64,000 nucleotides of DNA, from positions 232,760 through 296,759 of the forward strand of contig PXRL01000008.1 of NCBI GenBank assembly GCA_003020965.1. Direction: 5' to 3'. The translations under genes were made by a program, and so were the position numbers. The stretch is from Halobacteriales archaeon QS_4_69_225 (GTDB lineage: Archaea > Halobacteriota > Halobacteria > Halobacteriales > Haloarculaceae). This document shows, piece by piece, positions 35,119 to 44,951 of this stretch (its first letter is position 1; each line of letters begins with the position of its first letter). The notes under the pieces were generated by a model. That model was not told the DNA's origin. It searched no databases and saw nothing but the letters and a program-made list of their open reading frames with translations.

Positions 35119-37246
35119 TCAGTTCTGGAGAGCTTCGCAGATTTCGGCTACCGAAACATCTCTGGGCCAATAGAACTCTCCTGCTGCAATTATCGGCATC
35201 TGCTTGTAATCGATATAGTTTGAAAGAACTGTTTCGTCACTAATCCATGGACCGAACTTGCCAGGAACAATAAACCGGCGATTGACGCCGTCGAGATACG
35301 GCGTAAGCATCGATCCCGCGCCGTAGTTCCAGCTGGCAAACGTCTCGACGGTGAGTTCGAGTTTCTCATCATCATGTCCTCTGACTTTCAAAACCTCGGG
35401 TGTCCCGCCCGTGGTCTGCGCTACTGCCGCGTTCGAGTCCCCGACGACCGCGTAGTGTTCGCCCGAGAACATCGTGTCCTGGATGAGATTCGTCGCAGCT
35501 CCGACCGGGAACCCGTAGTTGAGTAGCCGGGCGATGGTCCGACCGATCTTCGTCGCCATCGAACTGATAACGTCCTTCAGGGTGACGACCCCTGCAATGG
35601 CACCGTTACTGACTAGCCGCTGGCCCTGTTCGTACGAGGAGCAGGCGTTGAGGACGAACGCGTCCGCGCCGACATCGCCGATTTGACCCGCATCGAGGTG
35701 GCCGTCCGCACAGTCGAACCCCTCCGGGTCGACGTGGCCGATGTAGTGGACGAAGTCGGTGTCGCGCTCGAACACCTCGGCGAGTTCGGCGGTGGTAAGT
35801 TTTCGCTGGAGGCTGATGTCGAAATCCAGGTGGTCCCGCGTGCCGTAGATATCCGACACGTCGGCCTCCTCGGCCATCTCTGCGTCATTGACGACGACGT
35901 CGATGCTGATGCGGGAGTCGCCCTCGGCGCGTTTTTCGAGCCGCTGGAGGTAGGAGTTCGTGGTCGCCTTCGCGGCACCGACCGCGAAGCCGTCGCCGAC
36001 CCACGCCTGAGACATGCTCTCGGCCTCCGGTAGGTCGAGAACGCGCTCGCGACTCACATCATCCGTAACTGGTTCCGAGGACGACGAAGACCGCGTGAGC
36101 GCGCTGTCAGCCGCCCCTGCCTCCGATATCGAGTCTCCTGCCGATTTCGACCGAGTGAAGACGTTTTGCTTCGTCGCTTCCCGTGTCGCATTTGCGATGA
36201 CTGATTCCGATGGGCACCGAACGACGGCGAGGTCGCGGGCGAGGAACGGCGTCGTCGTCGCTCGTCGCGGCTCCGCTTCCACATCGGCGGTGAGCCGCCA
36301 GTCCGGTCGGCCGATTTTCTCCTCGAGACTCTCGAACGATTCGTCCAACTCGAGGTAGGCCCGCGTTCTGTCGGCCAGCGACGCCTCGGCCAGGCGGTCG
36401 AGGTCCAGCGAGAGCCCGGCATCCTCGATGCGCCGCTCGATGTCCAGTTCGACGTCGTAGAACTGCCGAACCGCACAGTCGAACTGGAACGTGAACTGCA
36501 GGACGTCCCGGCAGCGCCGGCTCGCCGGGCTCGACGGTCGCGCCGAGCCAGTACGCGAGCGGGACGGCCGGATAGAGCCACTCGTGGGCCGCCGGCACCG
36601 TGAGCCGAATCCCGTTGTCCGGCGGTGTGGCGCCGCCCGGCAGGGCGGGTTCGTCGGTCAGCTCGAGTAACGGGGGATGGCCTCGAAGCGTCGGGAACGT
36701 CCGTTCGGCCGACCACGTCTTTATCGCGTTCCCGAACAACGAGACGGCATCCATCAGGTCGCGCGGGTCGCTCGTGGTCATCAGCGTCCGGCCGGGCTGG
36801 GAGTGAAACGACCGCGCGCCGACGCGGATTTTGGTGTCGGGGCCGAAGAGCAGGTCGACCGACTCCTCGCCCGGGATAACGTGAAAGCCGCCGTCAACCC
36901 GAGCGTACAGTTTCATCGGGAGGCTGTTAAACTCCAGCGTGTAGCTCCCCGCTGGAATCTCCGTTCTCCCCTCCTTCGGGTCACACTCCGCGACGACGTT
37001 CCCATCGAGGTCCCGGACCCAGATGTTCAGCAGAAACGGCGTCCGGAGCCGCGTCGCCGTCACCTCGACGGCGCTGTCGACGGGGTAGACGAAGCCCCCT
37101 GTCGAGGCGGGCGTCGGGTCGACCGGACCGTCGGTGAACAGCTGCGTCCGGACGTCCTCGATGGGGTCTCGGACGTGGAGCCCCGCACGTCCGAACGCCG
37201 AGTCGAAGCGCGGGACGATGCTGTCGGCGCCCGAACCGTCACTCAT
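35119..37246 (-). pseudogene. CHAT-domain caspase-like protease with novel N-terminal domain, frameshifted
   Basis: About 700 residues over two frames. The N-terminal half (beta-rich, about 1-240, e.g. GGFVYPVDSAVEVTATRLR and GSYTLEFNSLPMKLYARVDG) is in one frame; near 36510 it shifts at VEPGEPA and continues as RDVLQFTFQFDCAVRQFYDV. The C-terminal half is a CHAT peptidase: catalytic His in FVHYIGHVDPEGFDC and Cys in AFVLNACSSYEQGQRLV. A one-base indel explains the break; no residues seem lost. ATG 37246 has a strong Shine-Dalgarno (GGAGG on the minus strand, about 37255). CHAT proteases act in regulated proteolysis and defence. The neighbour is a 43-residue hydrophobic peptide. Confidence 0.75.
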
Positions 37247-37513
37247 GATATCCCTCCATCGAAAGCGCCGGGCGTGGCGACCGTTCATGCTCCGGTTCGC
37301 GGTCGCTCGGCCGGGATACGGACGTTTCCCAATGACCGACCGACTGTCTCATGCTTGCCTGTAGAGTGTTAGCCACCACGTAAAAAAATCTGGGGCCGAT
37401 TGCGGAACCTGAGGCGTCCCGCTTCGGAGCCTTGTAGTGACCACCTAACCGCTCGCCGAGACGCCTGCTCGCGGTCGGGCGGTCATCCTGGTGCTGACTC
37501 GCGGCAGTCGGTA

Positions 37514-38281
37514 TCAGTAGACGGCCACATCATCGAAGGTGCCGTCGTAGGCGATGTGGGTGGGGTGGGTCGGCTCGGTGCCCGAGAGGAACAGGCGGTC
37601 GACCTTCCCCCAGGTGTTCTCGTAGAAGAGGTGGCCGAACTCCGCGGCACACCGCAGCTGGTGGTCGGCGCCGTCTCGGCGGCAGACACGCCGGGGAGCG
37701 TCAGACCGCAGCGCCGCCGCCAGCTCCGAGGCCGTCTCCAGCGGCTCCTCGAAGGCCGTCCAGACCTCCCCGATGGTCCCGGGCAGGTGGGCGTACGAGG
37801 AGCCGAACGCCGGCAGGTCGAACTCGCGGGCCAGCTCGCGGGCCCGGTCGTTGTGACCGTCGAAGTGCTTGGGGTTATACACCTCGAGGCCGTGTATCCG
37901 GTCCCGATGAGCCCGCAGGTCGTGGGCCGCGAGACTCACCGTCGCGAACTCGGGGTGCGGCGCGAGGACGGCCGCATTCTGGCGGTCGAACTCCGCCATC
38001 GCGGCCTCCAGCGTGATGAAGTCCGGCACGGGGTCGGTGAGCCCGACGGCGAGGACGTGCTTGCGGTGCCGCCAGTCGCCGGTGAACACCTCCCGTGCGG
38101 GCACGACGAGCAACTCGTCGTCGGAGAACCGCTCGGCACGGGCCCGGACGTCCGGTAACCGGGTGAAGTGCGGCGCATATACGACGGCGTCGAGGCCGCG
38201 GGCCTTGGCCCGCTCGACGACCGTCTCGTCGAGCACTTTCATGTGGGTGTCGACGCGGAACTCGCCGTCTGCCTCGTCCAT
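37514..38281 (-). CDS. PHP-domain metal-dependent phosphoesterase-like protein
   Basis: 255 residues with PHP-type metal-binding segments: RVDTHMKVLDE (Asp-Thr-His in place of the usual HxH), DAVVYAPHFTRL, AAVLAPHPEFATVS and AFGSSYAHLPGTIGEVW. PHP proteins hydrolyse phosphoesters, commonly in nucleotide or sugar phosphate metabolism. The first metal site is altered, so activity may differ. A T7 run on the minus strand at about 37381-37387 could terminate it before the CHAT promoter. Confidence 0.75.
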   Translation of the reverse strand: MDEADGEFRVDTHMKVLDETVVERAKARGLDAVVYAPHFTRLPDVRARAERFSDDELLVVPAREVFTGDWRHRKHVLAVGLTDPVPDFITLEAAMAEFDRQNAAVLAPHPEFATVSLAAHDLRAHRDRIHGLEVYNPKHFDGHNDRARELAREFDLPAFGSSYAHLPGTIGEVWTAFEEPLETASELAAALRSDAPRRVCRRDGADHQLRCAAEFGHLFYENTWGKVDRLFLSGTEPTHPTHIAYDGTFDDVAVY

Positions 38282-38343
38282 GGGGCCCGGCTGCCGACCG
38301 TACCAGTTAGCCGTTCCGGTTCCGAGCCCGGTAGCATCTAATC

Positions 38344-38452
38344 AGGAGGAAATAGCGTATTTCGGCGATGGCGGCAGCGATTCCGAACGCTTCCTCCCGC
38401 TCGCTCGGTCTTGCTGCGCGAGCGGTCGGCCCCGTCCCCCACCCGACGCCGA
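38344..38452 (+). repeat. R1 element, short copy with core deleted
   Basis: Head (AGGAGGAAATAGCGTATTTC, then GATTCCGAACGCTTCCTCC) joined directly to the tail GCGAGCGGTCGGCCCCGTC and ACCCGACGCC. This copy defines the two conserved ends of the family. Confidence 0.55.
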
Positions 38453-38535
38453 CTGACCGGCCGGCTCTCTCGTGAGTAAACACGGCCCCGAGTCGCAGCG
38501 GCAGAGCTAAGCCGCCGCCCGCACACGCTTTCGGC

Positions 38536-38850
38536 ATGTGGGCCTGCGCGATCGAGGGGTGTGATTACGGCGCCGGGGGCGCCGAGAAGCTGCTGGCACA
38601 CCAGGCCGACGAGCACGAACACCGGTGTGCGGTCTGCGAGACGGTACTCCCGGACGGCTACTTCGCCATCCGGCACGCCTTCGAGGAACACTCTCGGGTC
38701 GAGTACATGCGCGCCTACGACGCGGACGCCGACGACGTCCGCGAGCGGGAGTCGGTCGTCGAGGCCGTCGAGGCAGCCGTCGACGTCGAGGCGGTCGCCG
38801 AGCGACTGGACGACGTCGACCCGGCGTCGTTCGACGGGTCAGGTGGGTAG
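38536..38850 (+). CDS. Small zinc-finger protein, DUF7565-like
   Basis: 104 residues. The N-terminal half has two CxxC/H-type clusters: CAIEGCDYGAGG...HQADEHEH and CAVCETVLPDGYFAIRHAFEEH, consistent with two linked C2H2-like fingers. The C-terminal half is an acidic helix. Haloarchaeal homologues are annotated DUF7565. Possibly a DNA- or RNA-binding adaptor; no experimental role known to me. Confidence 0.7.
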   Translation: MWACAIEGCDYGAGGAEKLLAHQADEHEHRCAVCETVLPDGYFAIRHAFEEHSRVEYMRAYDADADDVRERESVVEAVEAAVDVEAVAERLDDVDPASFDGSGG

Positions 38851-38854
38851 CACG

Positions 38855-39128
38855 GAGCGCTCTTCGGAGTATTCTCGCGGGCCTGCGGCCCGCTCGAACT
38901 GCCCGAGGAGCGCTTTCAGCGCTCCTCACTGTCTCGCGGGTCGCTACCGCTCCCCGCTCGACTACTCAGAGGAACGGTTCGCTTCGCTCACCGCTCCTCA
39001 CTGGTCTCGTGAGTGAGCGAAGCGAACGAACGAGACGCCGAAGAGCGTTTAGCGCTCTTCGGAATATTCTCGCGGGCCTGCGGCCCGCTCGAACTGCCTG
39101 AGGAGCGCTTTCAGCGCTCCTCACTGTC
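38855..39128. repeat. Pair of about 79-base direct repeats ending in spt5
   Basis: 38855-38933 and 39051-39128 are almost identical (GCGCTCTTCGGA...CTCGCGGGCCTGCGGCCCGC...GAGGAGCGCTTTCAGCGCTC...CTCACTGTC). The unit contains hairpins GCGGGCCTGCGGCCCGC and GAGGAGCGCT-TTC-AGCGCTCCTC. The second copy supplies the last five codons and stop of spt5. The DNA between them also has a GTGAGTGAGCGAAGCGAAC palindrome-like stretch. No gene. Confidence 0.6.
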
Positions 39129-39548
39129 CAGCACCCGAATCTGGTCGCCGCGGACCGTCACGGGGATGGGGACGGTCGCCTCGTACAGCTCGACGGTGAC
39201 CTGGTCCTTGCCCTCGTCGATGCGCTGGACCTGGGCCTTCTCGCCTTTGAACGGCCCGGCGATGAGCTCGACGATGTCGCCTTCGGCGATGCCCTCGACG
39301 TCCGGCTTGGGGCTGAGGAAGTGCTCGACCTCGGCGAGAGAGGACTCGCCGGGGACGAGGCTGCGGGCGTGGGGGATGTCCTCCAGCGCCCGCTCGATGG
39401 CGGCGGTCCCGTCGGCCTCGACCATCACGTAGCTGGTCAGCGAGTCCGGCGCCAGTGCCGCGTGGATGTCATCTTCCTCGCGGGTGATGATCATGTCCGC
39501 GACGGTCTGTTCCTGGCTCGCCGTCGTCTTGACCGCGAAGACCGACAT
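39111..39548 (-). CDS. spt5: Transcription elongation factor Spt5
   Basis: 145 residues. The NGN domain (about 1-85) opens [20 protein letters not shown], and the KOW domain has [21 protein letters not shown] (about 93-113). It binds the RNA polymerase clamp with Spt4 and raises processivity. It is three bases downstream of secE, the classic secE-spt5 pair. The last five codons lie in a dispersed direct repeat, so the C-terminus DSEER was probably shaped by the repeat. Confidence 0.95.
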   Translation of the reverse strand: MSVFAVKTTASQEQTVADMIITREEDDIHAALAPDSLTSYVMVEADGTAAIERALEDIPHARSLVPGESSLAEVEHFLSPKPDVEGIAEGDIVELIAGPFKGEKAQVQRIDEGKDQVTVELYEATVPIPVTVRGDQIRVLDSEER

Positions 39549-39551
39549 CCG

Positions 39552-39725
39552 CTACGGCCCCCCCGGCACGAATGACATCACGGCGAAGATGCTGAACCCG
39601 AGAAGACCGACCAGCAGGATGCCGAGCCCCGCGATGGTCGAAACCTTCGAGAACTCGTCCCACGAGGGCGTGCTCGCCAGCTTCAGCACGCGGACGTAGG
39701 ACGTCAGGTCTTTCGGCGTGTTCAT
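39552..39725 (-). CDS. secE: Protein translocase subunit SecE (Sec61 gamma)
   Basis: 57 residues, ATG 39725 to TAG 39552-39554. A cytoplasmic amphipathic helix (TSYVRVLKLASTPSWDEFSK) is followed by one transmembrane helix (IAGLGILLVGLLGFSIFAVM) and a short tail FVPGGP. This is the exact architecture of archaeal SecE, the clamp subunit of the SecYEG channel. It sits between ftsZ1 and spt5 as in many euryarchaea. It has its own promoter at 39744-39760. Confidence 0.93.
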   Translation of the reverse strand: MNTPKDLTSYVRVLKLASTPSWDEFSKVSTIAGLGILLVGLLGFSIFAVMSFVPGGP

Positions 39726-39743
39726 GTGCTCGAATTCCCGCCC

Positions 39744-39760
39744 GGGGGTTTTTTACCTGT
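39744..39760 (-). promoter_or_regulatory. Promoter of secE-spt5
   Basis: On the minus strand ACAGGTAAAAAACCCCC; the AT tract TAAAAAA is centred about 28 bases upstream of the secE ATG, the expected TATA spacing for a leaderless haloarchaeal transcript. Confidence 0.5.
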
Positions 39761-39877
39761 TGGTTGGCTCCCGGCGGTGAGTCGCCCGGACTCGTAGAGG
39801 ACGAGAAAACGGCGGGTTCCGATCGGCCGGCCGGAACGCCCCGGCGGGAGGAGTGAGATGGAGCCGAAATGGCCGCG

Positions 39878-41029
39878 TTACTCGACGTAGTCGATGTCGC
39901 CGCCGTCGGCCGCGGCGGCCCGCTCGCGTTCGGCCTCGCTCTTGCCGTAGATCTGGGGGCTGTCGACGCCGGTGACGACGATCATCGTTTCCATCTTGCC
40001 GTCGAACTCCTTGTCGACGGAGGCGCCCCAGATGATGCGGGCGTCGGGGTCGATGCGGTCGTAGATCTCCTCGACGACGCCTTCGGCCTCGTCGATGGAC
40101 ATGTCCGGGCCGCCGACGACGTTGACCAGGGCGCTGGAGGCGCCGTCGAACTCGACGTCGAGCAACGGCGACCGCAGCGCCGACCGGATGGAGTCTTGGG
40201 CTTTGTTCTCCGAATCGGACTCCCCGAGGCCGATCATGGCGACGCCGCCGTTTTCCATGATGGTCTTCACGTCGGCGAAGTCGACGTTGACCAGCCCGGG
40301 TTTGGTGATGAGTTCGGTCATGCCCTTGACGGATCGCATCAGGACGCGGTCGCAGATCTTGAAGGCGTCCTGTAGCGGCATGTTGGGCGCGTAGTCCAGC
40401 AGCCGGTCGTTCGGGATGACGATGACGGTGTCGGCGACCGCACGCAGCCGCTCGAGGCCGGCGTCGGCGTTGGCCCGGCGCCGCTCGCCCTCCGCGGTGA
40501 ACGGGATGGTGACGATGGCGATGGTCAGCGCGCCGGCGTCCTGAGCGGCCTGTGCGACGACCGGCGCCGAGCCGGTGCCGGTGCCGCCGCCGAGGCCGGC
40601 GGTGATGAACACCATGTCGGAGTCGTCGATCTCCCCGGAGATGTCGTCGAGGTTCTCCTGGGCGGCCTCCTCGCCGATCTTCGGGACGGAGCCGGCGCCG
40701 CGGCCGCCGGTCCGCTGGCGGCCGATGAGGATCTTCGTGTCGGCCTCGACCTCGTTGGCGAGGTGCTGGGCGTCGGTGTTGGCGGCGACCAGCTTCGCTC
40801 CGTGGATGCCGGCCTCGGACATCCGGGTGATGGTGTTGCCGCCGGCGCCGCCGCAGCCGACCACCGAGATGTTCGTCTGTAGGTCCTTCACGACGCCCGC
40901 CAGCTCCTCGTCGGTCATCGTGCCCGACCCCTTCACGTCCGCACTGGCGTCGCTCGGTGCCGACTCCCCGGTCGGCGCCTCCCCGTCTTCGTCCGTCTCG
41001 CCGATGGCATCCTCGATTATCGAGTCCAT
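39878..41029 (-). CDS. ftsZ1: Cell division GTPase FtsZ1
   Basis: A 383-residue tubulin-superfamily GTPase that scaffolds the archaeal division ring. The GTP-binding loop is [15 protein letters not shown], the tubulin signature [16 protein letters not shown], and the T7 loop [16 protein letters not shown] with the catalytic Asp. The tail ends GGDIDYVE. Linkage to secE-spt5 marks it as FtsZ1 rather than FtsZ2. ATG 41029; a TATA-like TACTTTACT lies about 32 bases upstream, with an 18-base operator-like palindrome just beyond. Confidence 0.95.
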   Translation of the reverse strand: MDSIIEDAIGETDEDGEAPTGESAPSDASADVKGSGTMTDEELAGVVKDLQTNISVVGCGGAGGNTITRMSEAGIHGAKLVAANTDAQHLANEVEADTKILIGRQRTGGRGAGSVPKIGEEAAQENLDDISGEIDDSDMVFITAGLGGGTGTGSAPVVAQAAQDAGALTIAIVTIPFTAEGERRRANADAGLERLRAVADTVIVIPNDRLLDYAPNMPLQDAFKICDRVLMRSVKGMTELITKPGLVNVDFADVKTIMENGGVAMIGLGESDSENKAQDSIRSALRSPLLDVEFDGASSALVNVVGGPDMSIDEAEGVVEEIYDRIDPDARIIWGASVDKEFDGKMETMIVVTGVDSPQIYGKSEAERERAAAADGGDIDYVE

Positions 41030-41075
41030 TATAAGTGCCGCTGTAGCGCACACGAGTAAAGTATCTTTCCCAGAT

Positions 41076-41093
41076 GTCTGACGCCCGTCAGAC
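41076..41093 (-). promoter_or_regulatory. 18-base perfect inverted repeat upstream of ftsZ1
   Basis: GTCTGACG-CC-CGTCAGAC, arms of eight, placed directly upstream of the BRE/TATA region of ftsZ1 (TATA-like 41053-41068 on the minus strand). Position and symmetry fit a dimeric regulator. Ribbon-helix-helix CdrS-type regulators control division genes in haloarchaea, but I cannot show that this is their site. Confidence 0.5.
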
Positions 41094-41168
41094 GATTTCG
41101 CGCCGGTTCCGGGCTGCGGTTCGTCTCGAGGAATAAACCAAAGACGACGATATAAAAAGCCGGGCGGC

Positions 41169-42494
41169 TCAGCGCGGGAAGCGACGCTCGCGCGCGCTCC
41201 GGACGTCGCCGGGAGCGATCGTCTCGCCGTCGACCTCGACGGGGTGGCCGTCGGCGAGCCGGCCGAACGCCGGGCCCTCCTCGACGCCGGCCGCCCGCGC
41301 CAGGTCGGGGTCGAACGCCTCTCGGACGGCGACGACCTCGTCGTCGCGGACCTCGACCGTGTCGAACTTCGACTCCAGCACCGCCGCCAGTGCCGCGACG
41401 ACGTCGCGGCGGTCGTCGGCGTCGGCCAGTGCGACCGGGCCAGCGACGACCGTTCCGCCCTCCTCGGTGTCGTAGGCCAGCGCCCGCCCGTCGACCGCCT
41501 TCCGGGTCGCCTCGCGGTCAACGCCGACCGCCGCCGACAGCAGCTCCTCGGGTAGCTCGGCGACGGCGAACTCGCCGTCGTAGCCCGCCGCTGGCGCGCC
41601 GAAACGGAGCCCCGCCTCGACGGCCGCGAGCGCGGACTCGACGTCCCCGACCAGCTCCAGCGGCACGCCGGTCGTCTCCCGGAGCCACGTCTCGGAGACG
41701 GTCTCGAAGCCCAACTCGTCGATCACCTCGACGAGGTCGGGCCGGTCGCCGTCGACGAGGGCGAACTCGGTGCCGCTCATCGCGAAGGCCTTGCCGACCA
41801 CCGCCTTCGACTCGCGGGGGTCGCCCATCGCCTCCAACCCCCAGTCGGCGGCGACGTGGCCGACCCGCCAGTCGGTCTCGACGAGCACGCGATCGAACCG
41901 GGGTGCGTAGTGGCCGCCGCCGAACCCGACGACCGTCCGGTAGTGCGTCGGCGCCGTCTCCCGCAACGCGAGAATCGAGCGGGCGACCGCTTCGGCGCCC
42001 GCCGGGTCGGTCCACTCGTCCTCGCCGCTGCCCAGCTCGACGAACAGCGACGGGCAGCCGACGGTGCTCGGGCCGTGGTGGGTGCACTCGATGCCGACGT
42101 CGTAGCCGTCCGGGGCGTGGTCGGCGAAGGCCCGCCGGACGGCCCGCAGCGCGTTCGGGGCGGCACGGGCGAGGGACCTATCGCCGCCGCCGTACTCCGC
42201 CGGCCCGACGTTGCCCGTCGCGTGGGCCGTCAGCAGCGGCCCCGTCTCCCCCGAGTGCCGGGAGGCGAAGACGAGCAGGTCGGGGTCGTCGAAGGCCGCC
42301 GCGGCGCCGTCGAGGCGGAGATGCAGGTCGTCGAACGTCCGCAGTTCGGCGCCGTCGGTCCGGTAGTACGTGCCGCCGCCCGCCGCGTCGCTGCGGCGTC
42401 CGTCCTCGTGTTCGGTCCAGTCGGCCAGTTCCAGCAGGCGGTCGCCGATGCGTTCGGAGGCGACGTCGGCACGGGAAACGACGACGGCGAGCAT
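41169..42494 (-). CDS. dtdA: D-aminoacyl-tRNA deacylase (DTD2 type)
   Basis: A 441-residue enzyme that hydrolyses D-amino acids from mischarged tRNA. The archaeal DtdA core (about 1-270) shows [43 protein letters not shown] and [17 protein letters not shown]-terminal extension of about 160 residues is usual in haloarchaea. ATG 42494. It is 51 bases downstream of the dabA stop on the same strand but probably functionally separate. Confidence 0.93.
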   Translation of the reverse strand: MLAVVVSRADVASERIGDRLLELADWTEHEDGRRSDAAGGGTYYRTDGAELRTFDDLHLRLDGAAAAFDDPDLLVFASRHSGETGPLLTAHATGNVGPAEYGGGDRSLARAAPNALRAVRRAFADHAPDGYDVGIECTHHGPSTVGCPSLFVELGSGEDEWTDPAGAEAVARSILALRETAPTHYRTVVGFGGGHYAPRFDRVLVETDWRVGHVAADWGLEAMGDPRESKAVVGKAFAMSGTEFALVDGDRPDLVEVIDELGFETVSETWLRETTGVPLELVGDVESALAAVEAGLRFGAPAAGYDGEFAVAELPEELLSAAVGVDREATRKAVDGRALAYDTEEGGTVVAGPVALADADDRRDVVAALAAVLESKFDTVEVRDDEVVAVREAFDPDLARAAGVEEGPAFGRLADGHPVEVDGETIAPGDVRSARERRFPR

Positions 42495-42545
42495 ACCGCC
42501 GCTCGGACCCGCCGGCGTAAAGCCGCGACGGTCGGCGCCGCTACA

Positions 42546-44951
42546 TCAGTCGTCGTCGGCCGTCGGCGGGGTCGCCCGCTCGGTCGCCGGGTCCGACGGG
42601 CTCGACCACGCCGACCACTCGAGGTCGCCCTCGTAGTCGAACGCGCGGCCGTCCCGCTCGGGGTCGACGACCGTCAGCGAGAGCCAGCCACCGTCCAGCA
42701 GGCCGGTCACGGCCGCCTCGGCCAGTACCTCGGTCACGCGCTCGACGGGCGCGTAGATGACGACCGACAGTCGGAGCGGCTGGTGGTACGGCTCGCCGTC
42801 GGCGCCGACGAGTGACTGCGCCGGCAGCCCGGTTTGCAGGTCGCCGCCGTTGCCCTGGTAGACGCCGACGTTGCCGACGGGGTTCTGCGTCACCTTCGAG
42901 CCGCTGCCGTAGGCCGCGTTGTCGACCGTCGCGAAGTAGTACTGGGCGTTGATCCACTGGGTGACGACCATCGGGCCGGCGACGATGGCCGCGAGGGCGT
43001 CGCCGTCGGGGTCCGTCGCCGGGTCGTAGGAGTGGAGAAACGCCCGGCCGTCCAGGTCGAGGTCGTCGGTGAGCGCCCGCGGGCCGATCACGAAGCCCGC
43101 GTTGCCGGCCAGCCCCCACTCCGGGCGCGTCTCCGCCCAGTCGGCCGCCCGGCGCTCGGTTTCGCGAACACCCGCGCCCTCGGCACCCATGTCGCCGGCC
43201 CGCTCGGCGGCGGCGCCGGCGCGGGCGGTCTCGAGGTCGTCCCGGAGCCGTTCGACGTCGGCCGCGTGGCTCTCCGGGACGTCGCCGTCGTACAGCGTCA
43301 CCTCGTCGGTGGTGGTGTCGTGCTCGCCCGCCAGGAAGACGGTGTCCTCGGGGACGTCGATGCCCCGCTCCCGGAGCGCCGCCCGCACGGCCTCGTCGTT
43401 GCAGATAGCCGCCAGCACGCGGGCGTTCGGGCCGCCGGGGTTGCCGGCGCAGGCGCCGCAGTCGAGACTCGCGTCGAAGGGGTTGTTCGTCGTCCGGCTG
43501 GCGTGGCCGACGAAGACGACCACGCGGGCGAACGCCTCCCACCCCATGAGCTCGAACGCCGAGGCGGCGTAGTCGATTTTCTCCTCGAGGGTGAGCCCCT
43601 CGGGGAGCCCGTGGACCGCGTCGGGGTCGTAATCGACGCTCGGCTCGCAGAACTCGTGGACGTCGGGGCGCCGCTCGTCGGCGGCCTCGAGGAGGTCGTG
43701 GACGCGGCCGGGCAGCAGCGTCCGGGCGGCGAGGGCGGCCCCGTAGCCGGCGCCGGCGCTCTCGACGAAGCTGAACGCCGTCGCGGCGTTGGACTTCAGC
43801 CGCTTCACCGCCGCCCGCCCGGCCTCGAGGACGCTCGTCCGACGGTCGTAGGCCGTCCGCGCGTCGTCGGACCCGTCGGCCGGCCGGTCGGCGATGCGGT
43901 GCCGTGCGTCGACGATCGGCGGGCAGGCGTCGACGGTCACGTCCGAGTCGTAGCCGGCGTGCCGCATCGGGATCCCGAAGAAGCCGGCGTAGCCGTGGGT
44001 CTCGTAGTCGCCGGCGGCCTCGAGGTGCCGGCGGACGATCTCCGAGCGGGTGTCGATGCAGAACACCAGCTGGGCGTCCGGGCGCCCGTCGTTTCGGGTC
44101 GGCTCGTCGGTCTCCAGCGCGTCGACGAGCCGCGAACGGTACGACGCCTCCCAGGCGTCCAGCCACACCTCCGCGGGCGGGACGCCGTCCGTCTCCGTCT
44201 CCGTGTCGGCGCCTTCCGGAATGAGGGGCGCGTCGAACGCGTCGACGAGCGCCAGCCGGGCCGCGAGGTAGCCGGCCATCGTGATGGGGTACGCCGACTG
44301 CCAGGCGCCGCCGTCGTCGGCCCGGCGTCTGACGAGCCCGGTCCAGCCGGGCAGCGCCGCCAGTTGGCGTTCGAGAACCTCGGGCCACTCGCCGACGGGG
44401 CGGTCGGCGAGTTGCCCGCGGATCGCCTCCAGCGGGTCGTCCGGCAGTTCGGCGACGGCGTCGGCGTCGGGAATCTCGCCGTCGTGGCGGGCGACGGCCC
44501 GGAAGGCGTCGTAGAACCCCCGCTCGCGGCCCGGCATCGGCCATTCGGCCCGTCCCTGGTCGAGGAAGGCCGACAGCCACTTCGACAGGACGGCGTCGAC
44601 CCGGTCGGTCGCCGTCGCCGCCGCCGTCGTCCCGTCGTCCGTTGCCTCCTCTCCGGCCGCCAGCCGCTCCAGCGACGCCTCGGGGTCGGCCTCGTAGCCG
44701 TGGGCCGCCAGCTCGGTCCGGAGCCGCTCGGGGTCGATGCGGCCGCGCTCCCAGGCGCGGCGGAACACGTCGGCGGTCGGATAGCCCCGCCCGCCGAGGA
44801 CATCTTCGGCGTCCGCGACGGCCTCGTGGAACGGCCGGTCCTCGAAGCCCGACAGCGGGTTGACCGTCACGAACGAGTGCAGCGGCCAGGCCGGCGCGAC
44901 GGTCTCGGCCGCGTCGTCGATACACTCCTGCAGCGCGGCGTCAGTACTCAT
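42546..44951 (-). CDS. dabA: DabA, catalytic subunit of an inorganic-carbon accumulation complex (DUF2309)
   Basis: 801 residues. A beta-carbonic-anhydrase-like zinc site is complete: FCIDTRSE gives Cys298 and Asp300; FVGHASRTTNN gives His483 and DCGACAGNPGG gives Cys498. The spacings (2 and 15) equal those of the characterised bacterial DabA. The N-terminal motif is PLHSFVTVNPLSGF. DabA hydrates CO2 to bicarbonate when coupled to the proton channel DabB. It follows dabB with an 11-base overlap, so the two are co-translated. It could also act in anaplerosis or pH control, since this window shows no carbon-fixation genes. Confidence 0.88.
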   Translation of the reverse strand: MSTDAALQECIDDAAETVAPAWPLHSFVTVNPLSGFEDRPFHEAVADAEDVLGGRGYPTADVFRRAWERGRIDPERLRTELAAHGYEADPEASLERLAAGEEATDDGTTAAATATDRVDAVLSKWLSAFLDQGRAEWPMPGRERGFYDAFRAVARHDGEIPDADAVAELPDDPLEAIRGQLADRPVGEWPEVLERQLAALPGWTGLVRRRADDGGAWQSAYPITMAGYLAARLALVDAFDAPLIPEGADTETETDGVPPAEVWLDAWEASYRSRLVDALETDEPTRNDGRPDAQLVFCIDTRSEIVRRHLEAAGDYETHGYAGFFGIPMRHAGYDSDVTVDACPPIVDARHRIADRPADGSDDARTAYDRRTSVLEAGRAAVKRLKSNAATAFSFVESAGAGYGAALAARTLLPGRVHDLLEAADERRPDVHEFCEPSVDYDPDAVHGLPEGLTLEEKIDYAASAFELMGWEAFARVVVFVGHASRTTNNPFDASLDCGACAGNPGGPNARVLAAICNDEAVRAALRERGIDVPEDTVFLAGEHDTTTDEVTLYDGDVPESHAADVERLRDDLETARAGAAAERAGDMGAEGAGVRETERRAADWAETRPEWGLAGNAGFVIGPRALTDDLDLDGRAFLHSYDPATDPDGDALAAIVAGPMVVTQWINAQYYFATVDNAAYGSGSKVTQNPVGNVGVYQGNGGDLQTGLPAQSLVGADGEPYHQPLRLSVVIYAPVERVTEVLAEAAVTGLLDGGWLSLTVVDPERDGRAFDYEGDLEWSAWSSPSDPATERATPPTADDD

